DNA of 16,385 nucleotides from an uncultured Clostridia bacterium (GTDB taxonomy: Bacteria; Bacillota; Clostridia; Lachnospirales; Lachnospiraceae): assembly GCA_946186175.1 (NCBI GenBank), contig CAMHMG010000035.1:1-16385 (forward strand), given 5' to 3'. The stretch's first letter is position 1. Each line of letters begins with the position of its first letter. The notes under the pieces are model-generated. The model was not told the DNA's origin. It was given only the letters and a program-made list of their open reading frames with translations, and did not search any database. Below, in pieces: positions 13,512-16,385 of this stretch. A program made the translations under genes and the position numbers.

Positions 13512-15371
13512 ATGAATTATAGAACTTATAATTTCAAACGTATACTTGGGTTTACTGTTCTTATTATTATAATGGCAATATCTGTAAGCGGTCAGCGGGT
13601 TAATGCAGCTGCTTCTTGTAAGTCTGTAATTTCTTATCCTGCAACAACAAAGAGTAAAGTTAATCTAAGAAAGAAAGCCGGAATAAAATATAAAAGCCTT
13701 GGAATGGTTGAAAAAGGCCAAAGCGTAACTATTTTAGGATATGTTAAGAATGGTGGACTTACGTGGTATAAGTGTAAGACTACACTTGATAATGGCGATA
13801 GAAAGACGGGCTATATCTGTTCTTTATATGTAAAAAAAGAAAAAAATCCTAAAGGTGTTGTTAATGGCAAGGTTGATTCGACACTTAATGTCAGGAAAAA
13901 AGCTAATAAAACCGCCAAGTCTGTCCTGAAGATACCAAAGGAAACAGTGACAACAGTATTGGGAATTAAGAAGAATTCCGGTAATTACTGGTATAAAGTT
14001 AAAGTGTCATATAGTGGAAAAACTAAAACCGGATTTGTCTTGGGTAATTATATAGATATTAGTATTCCCAAAGAAAATAAAGAGGAAAAAAATGACTCTC
14101 CACAGGAAGCCTATGTCAATGAAAAGGTGACTTCATTTCTTAACGTTAGAAGTGATGCCTCAACAGATAGTAATATTGTGAGTCGTATTCCAAAAGGAAC
14201 AACGGTAACAGTTGTTGGGAAAAAAGGTAACTGGTATAAGATCACAACTGTGTATGAATCCAATGAAATTACAGGATATGTTGCCAAAGAATATATTACA
14301 TTTGGTAAACCTGCTGAAAACATAGTAGAAGAGCAGAAGAATGAATCCGTAACGTATGATCCTGATTTTGAGAAACAACTTGCAGCGTTTCCTGAAAGCT
14401 ATCAAGCGTCTATAAGGACATTAAAAACAGCTTATCCAAACTGGAATTTTGTTGCTATTAATACTGGACTTGATTGGAATACGGCACTTTCTAATGAGAG
14501 TGTTGTTGGCAGGAATCTTATCCAAAGTAATTATCCGAGAGGTATATCCAGTCTTGCGCCATTATCGTATCTGTCGACTGCGGCAGGAGCATATGACAGT
14601 GACAAGAATAAATATACAGTGTATGATGGTTATAATTGGTATAGTGCCGCACCTGAGGTTATTGCATACTATATGGATCCAAGAAACTTCTTGAATGATG
14701 TTGATATATTCCAATTTGAGGCCTTGGCATATGACGAATCACAAAGTAGTACGGTTGTTGAAAGCATATTGAAGAATACATTTATGAGTGGTGACTATAG
14801 CGTGATAGATACTGCTACCGGACAAGTTGCAACAGGTAGTTATGTACAGGCATTTATGGATGCAGGAAAGGCTTCCGGAGCTAATCCGTATTTCTTAGCA
14901 GCAAGATCTAAACAGGAAGTCGGAACTAACGGTTCAGTTGCCACAAGCGGTATATATACAGGTTACGAGGGGATATATAATTTCTATAATATTGGTGCAT
15001 CTGATGGGGCTAATGCTGTAGTTAAAGGATTGCTTTGGGCTAAGGGTGGAACCTCTAATGCAACTACATATAGCAGACCATGGACAACCCCTTATAAGTC
15101 GATTACGGGAGGGGCGTCGTATATAGCACAGAATTACATAGCTAAGGGTCAAGATACGTTGTATTTCCAGAAGTTTAATGTTCACCCAAAAGACGCGAAA
15201 CAAACATATAGTCATCAATATATGACTAATGTTCAGGCTCCGTGGGCAGAAGGAAGAACAACAAGAAATGCATATAATGAGTTGGGCATTTTATCAGATA
15301 CTATGGTATTCTACATACCGGTATTTAACAATATGCCGGAAAGTCTATGTGCGTTACCGGCAGCCAATTAG
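13512..15371 (+). CDS. Secreted three-SH3-domain glucosaminidase-type wall hydrolase (619 aa)
   Basis: Predicted cell-wall autolysin that cleaves the glycan chain of peptidoglycan (glucosaminidase, GH73-like). A signal peptide of about 33 residues (KRILGFTVLIIIMAISVSG, cleavage near VNA-AA) is followed by three bacterial SH3 domains at about 45-110, 116-183 and 200-262. Each has the VNLRKKAG / LNVRKKAN / LNVRSDAS opening and a WYK motif, and they probably bind the wall. After a linker, residues about 285-619 form the catalytic region. It includes YYMDPRNFLND, then FLAARSKQEVG with E469 as the likely acid, and YNFYNIGASDG, all familiar from the LytB/glucosaminidase group. No LPXTG anchor, membrane span or choline-type repeat is visible, so the SH3 domains are the likely attachment. 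AGGAG (13501-13505) precedes the ATG by 6 nt. It is monocistronic. Domain assignments are confident; the exact bond cleaved is inferred. Confidence 0.88.
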   Translation: MNYRTYNFKRILGFTVLIIIMAISVSGQRVNAAASCKSVISYPATTKSKVNLRKKAGIKYKSLGMVEKGQSVTILGYVKNGGLTWYKCKTTLDNGDRKTGYICSLYVKKEKNPKGVVNGKVDSTLNVRKKANKTAKSVLKIPKETVTTVLGIKKNSGNYWYKVKVSYSGKTKTGFVLGNYIDISIPKENKEEKNDSPQEAYVNEKVTSFLNVRSDASTDSNIVSRIPKGTTVTVVGKKGNWYKITTVYESNEITGYVAKEYITFGKPAENIVEEQKNESVTYDPDFEKQLAAFPESYQASIRTLKTAYPNWNFVAINTGLDWNTALSNESVVGRNLIQSNYPRGISSLAPLSYLSTAAGAYDSDKNKYTVYDGYNWYSAAPEVIAYYMDPRNFLNDVDIFQFEALAYDESQSSTVVESILKNTFMSGDYSVIDTATGQVATGSYVQAFMDAGKASGANPYFLAARSKQEVGTNGSVATSGIYTGYEGIYNFYNIGASDGANAVVKGLLWAKGGTSNATTYSRPWTTPYKSITGGASYIAQNYIAKGQDTLYFQKFNVHPKDAKQTYSHQYMTNVQAPWAEGRTTRNAYNELGILSDTMVFYIPVFNNMPESLCALPAAN

Positions 15372-15400
15372 TTAAGGGAAATGATTTTAATAATACATAG

Positions 15401-15436
15401 AAAACGGACTGATCAGGAATCTGACAGTCCGTTTTT
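15401..15436. terminator. Bidirectional terminator shared by convergent genes
   Basis: An 11-bp stem (15401-15411 with 15425-15435) has A-rich left and T-rich right flanks, so it ends transcription from both sides. Only four T directly follow on the minus strand, so that direction may be weaker. The right arm and loop lie inside the hslO coding sequence. Confidence 0.85.
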
Positions 15437-16288
15437 AAGATCCTCCGGATCAAAAGTATATTTTTTGTTGCAGAAATGACATTCCACTTGGATTGGGTCG
15501 CCATCGTTGATCATTTCTTCAATATCTTTCTTCCCGATACTCATAACTGCTTTATACATGCGTTCTTTTGAGCAATCGCATCTGTAAACAGGAGTTGTTT
15601 CTGTTGTAAAAGTGATATCATATCCATCAAACAACTTATTCATCATATCGTAAGGAGTCATTCCTTTGTCAATAAGTGATGTTATAGATGAAAAGTCTTT
15701 GAGTCTTTGTTCTAAGTCAGAGATCAAAGTTTCTTCTGCATAAGGCATTAGCTGAATTATAAAACCTCCGGCGTGTTTAACAGTGTTATTCTTCTCCATC
15801 AAAACCCCAAGAGCTAATGAGGTAGGAATCTGTTCGCTTGTTGCATAGTAATATGTTAAATCTTCTGCAATCTCTCCGGATACCAGATTAGATTGACCAA
15901 TGTAGGGTTCTTTAAGTCCGATATCCTTAATGACCGATAATACTCCAAGGTCAAGTGCACGACCTACATCAAGCTTTCCGGCAGGACTTGGAGGTAACAT
16001 AACAGCGGGATTGTTAACATAGCCTTTTACCTGGGCCCTCGCATTAGCGGTGACAGTTAAGCCCCCTATGGGACCGGAACATTGAATTTGAATTGTCAAT
16101 AAATCGGAATCATTTTTGCACATACTCCCCATCATTGCTCCGGCGGTAAGTAGTCTTCCGAGTGCAGCAGTGGCAACGGGACTAGTGTTATGAAATTGTC
16201 TGGCGGTTTCAACTAATGACTTTGAGTAGCAACAGTAGAACCTGACCTGGTTATTAGCGGCCATGCCATGAATTAATATATCCTTCAT
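15413..16288 (-). CDS. hslO: Hsp33 redox-regulated chaperone (291 aa)
   Basis: Cytoplasmic holdase chaperone that is off when reduced and zinc-bound, and on when its cysteines are oxidised by peroxide, hypochlorite or unfolding stress. The four zinc ligands are present as CxC (C237, C239) and CxxC (C270, C273), with the expected gap. The N-terminal domain shows AANNQVRFYC, then TSPVATAALGRLLTAGAMMG and the GPIGGLTVTANARAQVKGYV stretch typical of the family. I chose the ATG at 16288 because a GGAG lies 9 nt upstream and homologues start at this MKDxxxxxxAANxQxR point. An ATG at 16303 and a TTG at 16315 (itself behind an AGGA) are possible longer starts. Its last codons form part of the convergent terminator. 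An acidic-protein gene ends 16 nt upstream, so the two are probably one operon. Identification is firm. Confidence 0.95.
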   Translation of the reverse strand: MKDILIHGMAANNQVRFYCCYSKSLVETARQFHNTSPVATAALGRLLTAGAMMGSMCKNDSDLLTIQIQCSGPIGGLTVTANARAQVKGYVNNPAVMLPPSPAGKLDVGRALDLGVLSVIKDIGLKEPYIGQSNLVSGEIAEDLTYYYATSEQIPTSLALGVLMEKNNTVKHAGGFIIQLMPYAEETLISDLEQRLKDFSSITSLIDKGMTPYDMMNKLFDGYDITFTTETTPVYRCDCSKERMYKAVMSIGKKDIEEMINDGDPIQVECHFCNKKYTFDPEDLKNGLSDS

Positions 16289-16304
16289 TCTGTAAGTCTC
16301 CATA

Positions 16305-16385
16305 TTAAAAATCAAGCTTGTCCTGATCCTCTAATACGTCGGGATCTTCATAAGTGTCAGAGAGACCTTCGTTTTCATACTTTTC
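16305..16385 (-). CDS. 3' end of an acidic protein gene (partial)
   Basis: Last 26 codons plus TAA of a gene running in from the right edge on the minus strand. The tail reads EKYENEGLSDTYEDPDVLED and ends QDKLDF, strongly acidic and probably disordered. The frame is open to the window edge and its stop sits just ahead of hslO, as expected for an operon. Too little is present to name a family. Confidence 0.6.
   Translation of the reverse strand, partial: EKYENEGLSDTYEDPDVLEDQDKLDF

Noticed and set aside
16289..16315. Longer hslO start at TTG 16315 or ATG 16303
   Set aside because: Family N-termini align at the ATG 16288, which has its own GGAG; TTG 16315 would overlap the preceding gene. 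Not fully excluded.

Overview
The window looks like chromosomal DNA of a low-GC anaerobic Firmicute, most likely a Lachnospiraceae member (Clostridia). The base is a visibly AT-rich composition, strong AGGAGG-type ribosome binding sites, TTGaca/TATaat-type promoters, compact U-tailed terminators, and the protein types: an MMPL/heptad-repeat pair, an ABC exporter subunit with a large outer insertion, a CarD-like factor, and an SH3-glucosaminidase. The genus cannot be fixed from the sequence. No phage, insertion sequence, CRISPR, tRNA or rRNA was seen.

Region 1 (1-5011) is a plus-strand export or envelope cluster. It holds an MMPL/RND-type membrane transporter, a secreted protein with X3-Leu-X2-Gly heptad repeats, and a TetR-type repressor, closed by a very strong terminator. 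Region 2 (5018-9460) is a second efflux unit. A near-perfect promoter is followed by the in-frame C-terminal remnant of a MarR-like regulator, then the two halves of a heterodimeric ABC exporter. ABC-1 has a degenerate Walker B and switch loop and ABC-2 a degenerate signature motif, so together they make one consensus and one degenerate ATP site. A hairpin sits between the two ABC genes, and a GC-rich hairpin follows the second.

Region 3 (9466-12385) holds small, separately controlled units: pyrE with its own promoter, a 50-residue one-span membrane protein, a DegV-type fatty-acid-binding protein, and a CarD/CdnL-type RNA polymerase-binding factor. Terminators follow the last three; none was seen directly after pyrE. 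Region 4 (12384-15436) encodes a membrane-anchored TPR protein with a strongly basic cytoplasmic N-terminus and a secreted three-SH3 glucosaminidase. It converges on hslO (Hsp33) and the tail of an acidic protein, both on the minus strand, and the hslO 3' end forms part of a shared terminator.

The most interesting unexplained item is a 42-nt hairpin repeat present twice (10234-10275 and 12431-12472, 36 of 42 positions identical), each copy just upstream of a membrane-protein gene. No complete novel defence or metabolic system is evident. The candidates for something undescribed are this repeated leader element, the 50-residue protein, and the MMPL/heptad-repeat secretion pair.
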